Positions 1-8,246 of a stretch of DNA of 25,383 nt are shown here, in pieces. Numbering within the stretch: position 1 is the stretch's first letter; every line of letters starts with the position of its first letter. Both the position numbers and the translations under genes were made by a program. The DNA is from Oscillospiraceae bacterium (GTDB lineage Bacteria; Bacillota; Clostridia; Oscillospirales; Oscillospiraceae). The notes under the pieces are model-generated. The model worked only from the letters and a program-made list of their open reading frames with translations, was not told the DNA's origin and did no database searches. The DNA lies in contig JAHHRS010000030.1 in the NCBI GenBank assembly GCA_020025675.1, positions 1 through 25,383 on the forward strand, given 5' to 3'.

Positions 1-2
1 TT

Positions 3-236
3 TGCAGCTTTACCGTAGGAGTTACCGCTTCGGAAGAGACAAGAATAGCTCGGATAATGGATAGAGATAACATAAGCAGAGAATACGCAGAGATGCGTGT
101 CAGAGCACAAAAGCCTATGAGCTACTTTGAAAAAAACTGTGATTATACCGTTTCTAATGACAGTTCCAAAGAAGATTTCATATATAATTTTAAAACACTG
201 ATTGAGGAGGCAAATAAAAATGGAAGAAAAAAATGA
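3..236 (+). CDS. coaE: Dephospho-CoA kinase, C-terminal part (5' end outside window)
   Basis: The frame is open from the window edge to TGA at 234-236 and gives about 77 residues. CoaE phosphorylates the 3'-OH of dephospho-CoA, the last step of coenzyme A synthesis in the cytosol. The visible part has the typical CoaE C-terminal pattern: TASEETRIARIMDRDNIS, then a helix ending in MRVRAQ (the family's R-x-x-x-Q lid segment), then a segment ending in DYTVSND that matches the usual 'ad.vi.N' strand. The P-loop half lies upstream and cannot be seen. The 3' end overlaps the next gene by 17 bases, so the two are probably co-transcribed and translationally coupled. Family assignment is by motif recognition from a fragment. 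Confidence 0.82.
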   Translation, partial: CSFTVGVTASEETRIARIMDRDNISREYAEMRVRAQKPMSYFEKNCDYTVSNDSSKEDFIYNFKTLIEEANKNGRKK

Positions 237-1611
237 CCTGAGAGAAAATCTGTTTTATGAGCAGAAAAACGGCTACGACCTTATAGATACCAAAGAGCGT
301 CTGGCAGTTGAGGACTACAGCAGAAAATACATGGAGTTTTTAAACAATTCCCGTACTGAGCGTGAAGCTGTTACGAATGCCGTAAATGAGGCTGAAAGCC
401 TTGGCTTTGTTGAGTACGTACCCGGTATGGAGTTAAAGCCCGGAATGAAAATATATAAAAATAACCGCGGCAAGGCTCTTATGCTGGCTGTTATCGGCAA
501 AAAGTCTCTCTCTGAGGGCGCTGTTATTGCCGGTGCACATGTGGATGCTCCCCGCCTTGACTTAAAGCAGATACCCATGTATGAGTCTGACGAGATGTGC
601 TACTTCAAGACTCACTACTACGGCGGCATAAAGAAGTATCAGTGGGTAACTATTCCTCTGGAACTCCACGGCGTTGTTACTCTTAAAAACGGTGAAACCG
701 TAACTGTCGCTATCGGTCGTGAGCCCGGCGAACCTAAGTTCGTAATTACAGACCTGCTGCCTCATCTGGCCGCTGACCAGATGAAGAAGACTATGGCAGA
801 TGGAATTACAGGCGAAGGTCTTAATATTCTCATAGGCTCCACTCCTTATGCCGATGAGGGCAAGGACAGAGTCAAGCTTGCAATAATGAGTATTCTGAAC
901 GACATGTACGGCATTACAGAGGAGGACTTCCTCTCTGCAGAACTCACCGCAGTTCCCGGATTTGATGTATGCGAGATAGGACTGGACCGCTCACTTATCG
1001 GCGGCTACGGCCACGATGACAGGGTGTGTGCCTATGCTGAGCTGAAGGCTATATTTGATATAGAAAATCCTGAAAAGACCTGCGTATGTATTCTTGCTGA
1101 TAAGGAAGAGATCGGCTCCATGGGCGTTTCAGGTATGCAGAGCACTGCATTTGAATGCTTTATGGAGGACCTTTGCGAGACTCAGGGCGTGGCTCTCCGC
1201 CACTGCTTTGAAAACAGCTTCTGCCTTTCCGCCGATGTCTGCAATGCCTACGATCCTCTCTACCCGGAAGTTTCCGAAAAGCGCAGTGAATCAAAGATAA
1301 ACTACGGTATGGGCATCTGCAAATTCACCGGCTCTCGCGGTAAATCCGGCACCAGCGATGCTTCTGCCGAAATCGTTGCCTATCTTCGCCGGCTCTTTGC
1401 CGAAAACGGCGTTGTGTGGCAGATGGCAGAATTAGGAAAGGTGGATCAGGGCGGCGGCGGTACAATAGCCCAGTATATGGCAAACCGCAACATTGACACT
1501 ATTGATGCAGGCGTTCCCGTGCTGAGCATGCACGCTCCTTTTGAAGTTGTCTCTAAATTTGACTGCTATATGACCTATAAAGGCGTTCTTGCAGCATATA
1601 AGGACAAATAA
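220..1611 (+). CDS. apeA: M18-family metalloaminopeptidase
   Basis: A 463-residue cytosolic zinc aminopeptidase of the M18 family (aspartyl aminopeptidase / yeast Ape1 relatives), which removes N-terminal residues from peptides. Visible motifs are AGAHVDAPRLDLK with metal ligand H107, GHDDR (H265-R268) with the bridging Asp, DKEEIGSMG with catalytic or ligand pair E296-E297, and SMHAPFE with H438 near the end. Order and length fit the family. I chose ATG 220 because GAGGAGG at 204-210 sits 9 bases upstream; an in-frame TTG at 202 lies in front of that site. The gene overlaps the end of coaE and is followed by a strong terminator. The exact substrate preference (acidic or neutral N-termini) cannot be read from the sequence. 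Confidence 0.93.
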   Translation: MEEKNDLRENLFYEQKNGYDLIDTKERLAVEDYSRKYMEFLNNSRTEREAVTNAVNEAESLGFVEYVPGMELKPGMKIYKNNRGKALMLAVIGKKSLSEGAVIAGAHVDAPRLDLKQIPMYESDEMCYFKTHYYGGIKKYQWVTIPLELHGVVTLKNGETVTVAIGREPGEPKFVITDLLPHLAADQMKKTMADGITGEGLNILIGSTPYADEGKDRVKLAIMSILNDMYGITEEDFLSAELTAVPGFDVCEIGLDRSLIGGYGHDDRVCAYAELKAIFDIENPEKTCVCILADKEEIGSMGVSGMQSTAFECFMEDLCETQGVALRHCFENSFCLSADVCNAYDPLYPEVSEKRSESKINYGMGICKFTGSRGKSGTSDASAEIVAYLRRLFAENGVVWQMAELGKVDQGGGGTIAQYMANRNIDTIDAGVPVLSMHAPFEVVSKFDCYMTYKGVLAAYKDK

Positions 1612-1621
1612 TATAACTTTT

Positions 1622-1649
1622 ACCGGCGCTTTTTAAGCGCCGGTTTTTT
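1622..1649 (+). terminator. Intrinsic terminator after the aminopeptidase gene
   Basis: A perfect 10-bp GC-rich stem (1622-1631 with 1635-1644) has a TTT loop and runs into a T tract ending at 1649. It lies 10 bases after the aminopeptidase stop and closes the coaE-aminopeptidase unit. Confidence 0.93.
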
Positions 1650-1687
1650 CACAGCCGAAAGGGTTAGAATAATCCTGAGGTGATACA

Positions 1688-2335
1688 GTGGAAGAAATTA
1701 AAGAATTAGGCGCAAGCCGAAAAGGTACTATACAATGCCTGACCATAGTAGGGCAGGTAGAGGGGCATCAGATTTTACCTGATGATGCTAAATCCACAAA
1801 ATATGAACATGTGCTGCCCCTTATTGCAGCTGTTGAGGAAAGCCCGGAAATTGACGGATTGCTCATACTGTTAAATACTATGGGCGGAGATGTGGAGGCA
1901 GGACTTGCAATAGCCGAACTTATTGCCGGAATGAAAAAACCCACAGTTTCACTGGTGCTTGGCGGCGGTCATTCCATAGGCGTACCCCTTGCTGTGGCTG
2001 CAAAGCGAAGTATGATTGCCCCGTCTGCTGCCATGACCATACACCCGGTAAGAATTAACGGAGTAGTTATAGGTGTTCCCCAAACTTATAATTATTTTTC
2101 CAGAATTCAGGAGCGAATAGTAGGCTTTGTTACTGAGCATTCAAACATAAGCCGAAAAAATTTCCTGAAGCTTATGACAGCCACCGATGAGCTTGCAAAC
2201 GACGTGGGCAGCGTAATATACGGTAAAGAGGCAGTTGAGAGCGGACTTATAGACCAAATAGGCACTCTGTCAGAGGCCCTTGACTATCTCCACGGAAAGA
2301 CTACAAACAGCACATGCCAAAATAAGACGGAATAA
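1688..2335 (+). CDS. tepA: ClpP-fold protease, TepA-like (YmfB family)
   Basis: A 215-residue protein of the ClpP/crotonase fold, closest in pattern to Bacillus TepA, described there as a ClpP-like protease linked to protein translocation and sporulation. It has NTMGGDVEAGLAIAE (63-77), the nucleophile elbow GGGHSIG with S96, and MTIHPVR with H119, matching the Ser and His of ClpP. The third catalytic residue is less clear: the candidate Asp in NDVG is shifted about two residues from its place in ClpP. The start is GTG 1688 behind a TGAGGTGA ribosome binding site at 1676-1683. It has its own terminator, and a TAGAAT (1665-1670) just upstream could be a -10 without a good -35. Its position upstream of ftsK/spoIIIE matches the Bacillus tepA-spoIIIE neighbourhood, here with uppP between. 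Family is fairly sure; substrate is unknown. Confidence 0.87.
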   Translation: MEEIKELGASRKGTIQCLTIVGQVEGHQILPDDAKSTKYEHVLPLIAAVEESPEIDGLLILLNTMGGDVEAGLAIAELIAGMKKPTVSLVLGGGHSIGVPLAVAAKRSMIAPSAAMTIHPVRINGVVIGVPQTYNYFSRIQERIVGFVTEHSNISRKNFLKLMTATDELANDVGSVIYGKEAVESGLIDQIGTLSEALDYLHGKTTNSTCQNKTE

Positions 2336-2350
2336 AATTTAATATTTTTG

Positions 2351-2386
2351 AGCCGCACCGAATTTTTTGCCACGGTGCGGCTTTTT
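2351..2386 (+). terminator. Intrinsic terminator after tepA
   Basis: A perfect 10-bp stem (2351-2360 with 2373-2382), a 12-base loop and a run of five T lie 15 bases after the tepA stop. Confidence 0.92.
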
Positions 2387-2433
2387 AGTCCCGTTAAATA
2401 TAGTCGGGGCTAAAATGAGGTAATTTGTCGTAC

Positions 2434-2462
2434 TTGTAATTAAAATAAAATTATGTTAGAAT
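2434..2462 (+). promoter_or_regulatory. Promoter for uppP-ftsK
   Basis: -35 TTGTAA (2434-2439), 17-base spacer, -10 TAGAAT (2457-2462) preceded by TGT, an extended -10. The predicted start of transcription is near 2469, downstream of the ATG at 2453, which argues that this earlier ATG is not the uppP start. Confidence 0.65.
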
Positions 2463-2494
2463 ACAGGTTACGATTAACGTGGGGGTATACGCTG

Positions 2495-3328
2495 ATGACC
2501 ATATGGAACGCAATTGTTCTGGGCCTTGTTCATGGACTTACAGAATTTTTACCTGTTTCCAGCTCCGGACATCTTTCTGTAATTTCAAACCTTTTTGATG
2601 TGAAAAGCTCAGAAGGCGAATATATGTTTTTTACCGTGCTTTTGAATTTGGGCAGTCTTCTGGCTCTTGTCCTTCTTTATTGGCAGGACATTAAAAGAAT
2701 GGCTATTGAGCTTCTGGCACTTGTTAATTTAGGGCCTATGGCAGGAGTAAACAGGGAGCGCTATCCGTCTGCAAGAATGTTTTTTATGCTGCTTGTGGCG
2801 ATTGTTCCTCTGTTTTTCATACTTCCGCTGAGAAAAATGCTGTCAACTCTCTATTTCAACAACATTTTTATTGCTGTAGCACTTATACTTACAGGATGTA
2901 TCCTCTTTGTATCTGATAAAATGAAAGAGGGAAACAAGGCCGGAGGCAGCATGACCGTTCTTGATGCGGTTATAATAGGACTTTGCCAGTGCGCTTCCGC
3001 AGTACCCGGTCTTTCAAGAACAGCCACTACTGTTACTGCCGGTATTGCGACCGGATTAAAAAGAACCTATGCGGTGAGATTTTCCTTCCTGCTTTCCATA
3101 CCTGTTTTACTCGGAATGAATATTTTGAATCTGGTGGATGCAATTAAATTGGGATTTAATTTCAGTATTCTTCCTGCAGGGCTTGCAGGCATGTTAGCAG
3201 CAATGCTTGCGGGGATTGCAGCTATACTTACTGTGCGCTACACGGCACAGAAAGGAAAGCTGGGCGGATTTGCCTATTACTGCTGGGTTATGGGCGTACT
3301 GGCCATAATACTTACTCTGATATTCTGA
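2495..3328 (+). CDS. uppP: Undecaprenyl-diphosphatase, UppP/BacA family
   Basis: A 277-residue multi-pass membrane enzyme that converts undecaprenyl diphosphate to the monophosphate, recycling the lipid carrier for peptidoglycan and other wall polymers. It shows LTEFLPVSSSGHL with E17, S23 and H26, and a second motif PGLSRTATT with S174, R175 and T179. Both motifs deviate: the family's (E/Q)xxxE pair is H13-x3-E17 here, and the usual SRSGAT is SRTATT. The general acid/base Glu, the His and the Arg are kept, so the enzyme may still be active. I chose ATG 2495 because it gives the standard N-terminus right before the first motif, with GGGGG at 2481 as ribosome binding site; ATG 2453 overlaps the -10 region. 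It is co-transcribed with ftsK, which starts 20 bases after the stop. Confidence 0.93.
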   Translation: MTIWNAIVLGLVHGLTEFLPVSSSGHLSVISNLFDVKSSEGEYMFFTVLLNLGSLLALVLLYWQDIKRMAIELLALVNLGPMAGVNRERYPSARMFFMLLVAIVPLFFILPLRKMLSTLYFNNIFIAVALILTGCILFVSDKMKEGNKAGGSMTVLDAVIIGLCQCASAVPGLSRTATTVTAGIATGLKRTYAVRFSFLLSIPVLLGMNILNLVDAIKLGFNFSILPAGLAGMLAAMLAGIAAILTVRYTAQKGKLGGFAYYCWVMGVLAIILTLIF

Positions 3329-3348
3329 ACCTGGAAAGGATTCTATAC

Positions 3349-6021
3349 ATGGCACAAAGCAAAACAACAACTAAAAAAAAGAGCACGTCTGGAAAGGCTG
3401 ACTCAGGCAGAAATACAGCTGCCGCACAGCCTGCTCCGCCTGCACCTCCCCATACCAGAGAGATAGGCGGGGTAGTCCTGCTGCTGCTGACGGCCTTTGT
3501 GGTTATAAGCTTTTTTAATACCGACGGGGCAGTTATTGCATTTATAGCTGACCTTTTTAAAGGTCTCCTTGGTTGGGGCTATTACCTGACAGCCCCGGTA
3601 TTTCTTATAGCGGCGATATTGCTCTTCAGTCAGAAAGATAAGCCGGTAGCGCTGAGAGTTACGGCTTCAATGCTGCTGCCTATTGTGTTTGGAGCAATAG
3701 CCAGCCTGTTTTTCTATGACTCGATGCGTGATAATTTCCAATTTCAGGCGGCGGTAGTTGAACTCTTTTCTTCCGGTCAGGAACTAAAATCCGGCGGGGT
3801 TCTGGGAGGACTTGTGGGCGCCGGAATGGATATGGCATTCAGTATTTTCGGTGCGGTACCTATTCTGGGTATTAGCTTTGTTATTCTTCTTATAATAGCA
3901 CTCAGGGGCAATCTTTCCGGACTGTTCAGCGGTTTTAAGACAAGGGAAAAGAAATACAAAGAGCCTAAAGTAAAAGCAGAGCCGGTTTTCGATGTGGCGG
4001 AGGCTCCTCAGATTGGGGAAAAGTCGGAAAGGCCGGAAAAGAAGCGGCGCAGAAAGGCTGACGATTTACAAAACACACCTAAAATACAGCGCTTCACTCA
4101 GGCTGACGTGATGATGGATGTTCCTCTGGGTGACGAGGAAGAAAGTCTCGGCTTTAATGATTTGGATTTTAAGGATACCTTTGATGAAATTATAAAAGAA
4201 AACGGCAAAAAGTCCAAGAAGAGAAGCGGGAAAGATACTAAGAAAGAAAAAACGCCTTTCCCCACAATGGAAGAGGCTGAAAATCTATCTGGTACGGAGC
4301 TTGAGCGAAGGTTTAAGTCCTTTCCGACGGCAGGACTTAGGGATATGCCGGAAGAAGACGAGGAAAAGCTTAAGCCTATCACAATGAGCGCAGAAATTAC
4401 CGACCCTCCGAAAAGCAAAAAAATTAAAAAGGCCGAAGTGGAAGCTGAGGCAAGGAATGTGGCATCTGAAATTGCCGCAGCGCCTTCCTCTGACGGCTAC
4501 AAATTTCCGCCTATCGAACTATTACGCAGCTCTTCAGCCGGTTCTGTGGATGCAAGAGAGGAAATCATGCTGAACCGTGATCGCCTTGAAAGTGCGATAC
4601 GCAGTTTCGGCATAAGCGCCGCTATCGTGGGTGTTACCCGTGGACCCACAGTAACAAGATATGATGTGGAACTGGATCAGGGCGTAAAACTCTCTAAAAT
4701 TACTAATTTGGCAGGGGATTTGGCGCTGGCACTTGGTGTTATAAATGTCCGTATTGCTCCTATCCCTGATAAAATTTCCACTGTTGGTATTGAAGTTCCG
4801 AATAAAATTGTAAGTACTGTCTTTCTCAGAGACGTTATTGACTCACCGAAATTTCAGAATGCTAAATCAAAGCTCAGCTTTGCAATAGGTAAGGATATAA
4901 GCGGCGAGTGCATTATAGGAAACATTGCCAAGCTTCCTCATATGCTTATTGCGGGTACTACCGGCTCCGGTAAATCCGTTTGCATGAACTCCCTTATACT
5001 TTCTCTGTTATATAAGGCCAGACCCGATGAGGTTAGACTTATAATGATAGACCCGAAGATGGTTGAGCTTGGCATATATAACGGCATACCTCATCTCCTT
5101 GTCCCTGTGGTTACAGACCCCAAAAAGGCGGCAGGCGCTCTCCAGTGGTCGGTGGTGGAAATGCTGAAACGTTACAGACTGTTTTCCGAGGTTGGTGTCC
5201 GTGACCTGACAAACTATAATAAGCACTGCACTGACAACGGAGAAGAGACTTTGCCGAGAGTAGTCATAGTTATAGATGAGCTTGCTGACCTTATGATGGC
5301 CGCTTCAAAAGAAGTTGAAGAGAGCATTTGCCGCGTGGCTCAGATGGGCCGTGCGGCCGGTATGCACCTTGTTATTGCAACTCAGCGTCCTTCAGCCGAT
5401 GTTATAACCGGACTTATGAAAGCTAACATACCCTCAAGAATTGCTTTTGCGGTCTCCTCCGCTATGGAAAGCCGAATAATTCTGGATCAGACCGGAGCTG
5501 AAAAACTTATCGGTATGGGAGACATGCTTTTTGCACCTGTCGGCTGCGGAAAGCCTGTCAGAATTCAGGGCGCTTTTGTCTCCGACGAGGAGAGAGAAGA
5601 GGTTATACAGTTTATTAAAGACGGCAGTCCTCAAAGCTCTCAGAATGATGAAATAGAAGAGTTTATGAATAAGGCAGCTGAGGATAAAAATTCCGATTCA
5701 GGCAGCGGCTCTTCTTCAGACAGCGAGGCATTTTCCGAATATGACGAAATGCTCCCCCATGCTGTGGAGGTTATTCTGGAGACCGGCTCATGCTCTGTGT
5801 CCATGCTTCAGCGCCGTGTTAAGTTGGGATATTCAAGAGCGGCAAGAATTGTTGATCAGATGGAGGAACTGGGAATTGTGGGCCCGTATGAGGGGGCAAA
5901 GCCCAGACAGGTTCTGATTGACAGAGCCGGCTGGTACGATATTCAGAAAGAGCTTGGGCTGGTGAATGATGATGACATGTCACTTGCCGCCGAAATGAGC
6001 GTAAACTCAGACTACGATTAA
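3349..6021 (+). CDS. ftsK: DNA translocase FtsK/SpoIIIE
   Basis: An 890-residue membrane-anchored, ATP-driven motor that pumps chromosomal DNA through the closing septum (division, and sporulation if this species sporulates). Order of parts: a basic Lys/Thr/Ala/Pro-rich N-terminus (1-38), about four membrane segments between 40 and 185, a charged linker (about 190-470) rich in Lys/Glu, then the motor with Walker A AGTTGSGKS (535-543, K542) and Walker B VIVIDELAD (D643, E644), ATQRPSADVITG, and the DNA-reading gamma winged-helix domain (about 800-866, SRAARIVDQMEELGIVGP). An acidic Ser-rich hinge (about 765-795) joins motor and gamma. Start ATG 3349 follows GGAAAGG. Length is usual for the family. 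FtsK and SpoIIIE functions cannot be separated from sequence alone. Confidence 0.96.
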   Translation: MAQSKTTTKKKSTSGKADSGRNTAAAQPAPPAPPHTREIGGVVLLLLTAFVVISFFNTDGAVIAFIADLFKGLLGWGYYLTAPVFLIAAILLFSQKDKPVALRVTASMLLPIVFGAIASLFFYDSMRDNFQFQAAVVELFSSGQELKSGGVLGGLVGAGMDMAFSIFGAVPILGISFVILLIIALRGNLSGLFSGFKTREKKYKEPKVKAEPVFDVAEAPQIGEKSERPEKKRRRKADDLQNTPKIQRFTQADVMMDVPLGDEEESLGFNDLDFKDTFDEIIKENGKKSKKRSGKDTKKEKTPFPTMEEAENLSGTELERRFKSFPTAGLRDMPEEDEEKLKPITMSAEITDPPKSKKIKKAEVEAEARNVASEIAAAPSSDGYKFPPIELLRSSSAGSVDAREEIMLNRDRLESAIRSFGISAAIVGVTRGPTVTRYDVELDQGVKLSKITNLAGDLALALGVINVRIAPIPDKISTVGIEVPNKIVSTVFLRDVIDSPKFQNAKSKLSFAIGKDISGECIIGNIAKLPHMLIAGTTGSGKSVCMNSLILSLLYKARPDEVRLIMIDPKMVELGIYNGIPHLLVPVVTDPKKAAGALQWSVVEMLKRYRLFSEVGVRDLTNYNKHCTDNGEETLPRVVIVIDELADLMMAASKEVEESICRVAQMGRAAGMHLVIATQRPSADVITGLMKANIPSRIAFAVSSAMESRIILDQTGAEKLIGMGDMLFAPVGCGKPVRIQGAFVSDEEREEVIQFIKDGSPQSSQNDEIEEFMNKAAEDKNSDSGSGSSSDSEAFSEYDEMLPHAVEVILETGSCSVSMLQRRVKLGYSRAARIVDQMEELGIVGPYEGAKPRQVLIDRAGWYDIQKELGLVNDDDMSLAAEMSVNSDYD

Positions 6022-6047
6022 AAAAAGGGCGCCCTGCGCCCTTTTTT
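6021..6047 (+). terminator. Intrinsic terminator after ftsK
   Basis: A GGGCGC/GCGCCC stem with a CCT loop (6027-6041) is extended by A6/T6 flanks (6021-6026 with 6042-6047). The A-rich 5' flank would also let it work in the reverse direction. Confidence 0.9.
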
Positions 6048-6087
6048 CATAAAATGTTTAAACAAAATTAAAGAAACTATGGTATAA

Positions 6088-6492
6088 ATGAAAATGAATT
6101 ATTTTTCACCTGAAATGACTTTACAGCAGGTAAATCAAATAAGCATATTGGGCCTTGCTCATATAGGCGACGGTGTTTATGAGCTGTTAACAAGAACAAT
6201 GCTTTGCGCTCAGGGACACTTTTCCGTGCGGGAGCTGCATAAACTTACTGTTTCATACGTTAATGCACCCGCTCAGGCCAAAGCTGTGAATAAAATAATG
6301 CCTGCATTAAATGATGATGAATTAAGCCTATATAAGCGCGGCAGAAATGCAAGAGTGAATTCTGTGCCTCAAAATGCGGATATAAGTGAGTATCACGCCG
6401 CAACAGGATTGGAGGCACTTTTCGGCTGGCTGTATTTACAGGGAAAGAGAGAGAGAATAAATGAGCTGTTTTCTCTTATAACGGAGGAGTGA
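6088..6492 (+). CDS. mrnC: Mini-ribonuclease 3
   Basis: A compact RNase III catalytic domain (134 residues) without the double-stranded-RNA-binding domain, as in Bacillus MrnC, which matures the ends of 23S rRNA precursor. Visible: LAHIGDGVYEL with the catalytic Asp (D28), YKRGRNARVNSVPQNA in the middle, and GLEALFGWLYL with the catalytic Glu (E109). The start is uncertain: no ribosome binding site precedes ATG 6088 or ATG 6094, and an extended -10 (TGG-TATAAA, 6083-6088) overlaps the first ATG; ATG 6115 (residue 10) would still leave the catalytic core whole. It ends 4 bases before rqcH, and its last codons carry the rqcH ribosome binding site. Function is sure, start is not. Confidence 0.92.
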   Translation: MKMNYFSPEMTLQQVNQISILGLAHIGDGVYELLTRTMLCAQGHFSVRELHKLTVSYVNAPAQAKAVNKIMPALNDDELSLYKRGRNARVNSVPQNADISEYHAATGLEALFGWLYLQGKRERINELFSLITEE

Positions 6493-6496
6493 AACC

Positions 6497-8224
6497 ATGC
6501 CTCTTGATGCGATAACCACTTTCGCTCTTGCAGCGGAGCTTAATGAAGAACTGGAGGGCGGCCGCATAGACCGTGTGCAGCAGCCTGAAAAGGAAATACT
6601 TTTATTATCTCTCCGTTCCAAGGGGAAAAACCGCAGACTTCTGGTCTGCGGAGGTACAGGCGGAGCAAGAATGCATCTGACAGAAAACAATCTGGAAAAT
6701 CCGGCTGAGCCGCCCATGTTTTGCATGCTTATGCGTAAGCACCTTGTGGGTGCAAAAATACTCTCCGTCACTCAGCCTGACATGGAGAGAATGATAGTTA
6801 TTGAGCTTGATACTCACGACGAACTTGGTATAAACTCAAAAAAGAAGCTTATATGCGAGATGATAGGCCGCAGCTCCAATGTTATCCTTGTTGGGCAGGA
6901 CGGGCGTATAATTGACTGCATGAGAAGAGCAGACTTTGCAGGAGAAAGCGGAAGAAGTATGCTTCCGGGCATGATTTACAGGCTTCCGCCAAAACAGGAC
7001 AAAGTGAATTTTTTTGATGTAAGCGATGAAAATATAGACATGGAATGTGATAATGCAGACAGTACAATACCTGTCGATAAATGGCTGCTTAACCGCTTTT
7101 CCGGCCTTTCGCCTCTTATATGCCGTGAACTCAGCTATCGGGCGGGAGAGGATTATGCTGCTTTACCTTCTTATTTGAAGGGACTTAAAAATACGGTTGC
7201 CGGCGGAATTTTTGTCCCCAATATGCTTATTCGGGACGAAAAGCCGGTTGATTACAGCTTTATGCCTATAACCCAGTATGGTGACGGAAGCCGTTGCGTT
7301 CCCTATGAAGATTTTTCATCTCTGCTGGATGCTTTTTACTCAAAGCGTGATAAGGCTGAACAACAGCGCAGACGCAGCCGTGAACTTCAGCACGCTGTTA
7401 AAACAGCCCGTGACAGGATTGCGAGAAAACTTGCAGCCCAAAATCAGGAACTCATGCAGACAGAAAATATGGAGGACATCCGGAAAAAAGCGGAGCTTAT
7501 TACCGCAAATATTTACAGAATAAAAAAAGGTGACAGGGTTTTAAACTGCGAAAACTATTATGAACCCCAGTGCCCTGCTATATCCATAGAGCTTGACCCC
7601 TTAAAAACACCTCAGCAAAATTCTGCTGCACTTTTTAAGCAGTACAATAAGCTTAAAGGCGCCAAGGAACATCTGAATGTGCTCATAACGCAGGGAGAGA
7701 GCCAGCTTGACTACTTGAACAGCGTTATGGAAGAACTGGAAAGAGCTGAGAGCGAGAGAGACATTTCCGATATACGGCAGGAACTTATCGAGACCGGATA
7801 TTTGAGAAAAAAGAAACGCTCAAAGCCGGAGCGAATTAAAAAGCAGGCTCCTATGCGTTTCGTTTCAGATGATGGCTTTGAAATACTCGTTGGCAGGAGC
7901 AATGCTCAAAATGATGAGCTTACAACAAAGCTTGCCAGACGGACAGATATATGGCTTCATACACAGAAAGTTCACGGAAGCCATGTTATTATATCCTGTG
8001 AGGGACTTATGCCGCCTGAAAGTACTTTAATGCAGGCTGCATCACTTGCGGTATACTACTCTCAGGGGAGAGCCGGGGGCAAAACTCCGGTAGATTACAC
8101 TATGGTAAAATTTGTGAGAAAGCCGTCAGGGTCTATGCCGGGAAAAGTTATATATACAGATTATAAAACGATTTTTTCGGAAGCTGACGAAAATCTGGCA
8201 GATAGATTAAAAAATAACAGCTAA
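6497..8224 (+). CDS. rqcH: Ribosome quality control protein RqcH (Rqc2/NEMF homologue)
   Basis: A 575-residue NFACT protein. RqcH binds the stalled 50S-peptidyl-tRNA complex and adds C-terminal alanine tails that mark the nascent chain for degradation; older annotations call it a fibronectin-binding protein. Domains: NFACT-N (about 1-210), a helix-hairpin-helix and long coiled coil (about 255-430, Arg/Lys/Glu/Gln-rich), and NFACT-R (about 455-560, with DIWLHTQKVHGSHVII from D484). The Asp-Arg pair known to be needed in Bacillus (D97-R98) is E97-R98 here, at exactly the same numbering. Start ATG 6497 follows GGAGGAG at the end of mrnC. Length matches the Bacillus protein. Likely in one operon with mrnC and the downstream membrane protein. 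Confidence 0.94.
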   Translation: MPLDAITTFALAAELNEELEGGRIDRVQQPEKEILLLSLRSKGKNRRLLVCGGTGGARMHLTENNLENPAEPPMFCMLMRKHLVGAKILSVTQPDMERMIVIELDTHDELGINSKKKLICEMIGRSSNVILVGQDGRIIDCMRRADFAGESGRSMLPGMIYRLPPKQDKVNFFDVSDENIDMECDNADSTIPVDKWLLNRFSGLSPLICRELSYRAGEDYAALPSYLKGLKNTVAGGIFVPNMLIRDEKPVDYSFMPITQYGDGSRCVPYEDFSSLLDAFYSKRDKAEQQRRRSRELQHAVKTARDRIARKLAAQNQELMQTENMEDIRKKAELITANIYRIKKGDRVLNCENYYEPQCPAISIELDPLKTPQQNSAALFKQYNKLKGAKEHLNVLITQGESQLDYLNSVMEELERAESERDISDIRQELIETGYLRKKKRSKPERIKKQAPMRFVSDDGFEILVGRSNAQNDELTTKLARRTDIWLHTQKVHGSHVIISCEGLMPPESTLMQAASLAVYYSQGRAGGKTPVDYTMVKFVRKPSGSMPGKVIYTDYKTIFSEADENLADRLKNNS

Positions 8225-8246
8225 TTTTATATGGGGTGACTGTTGA

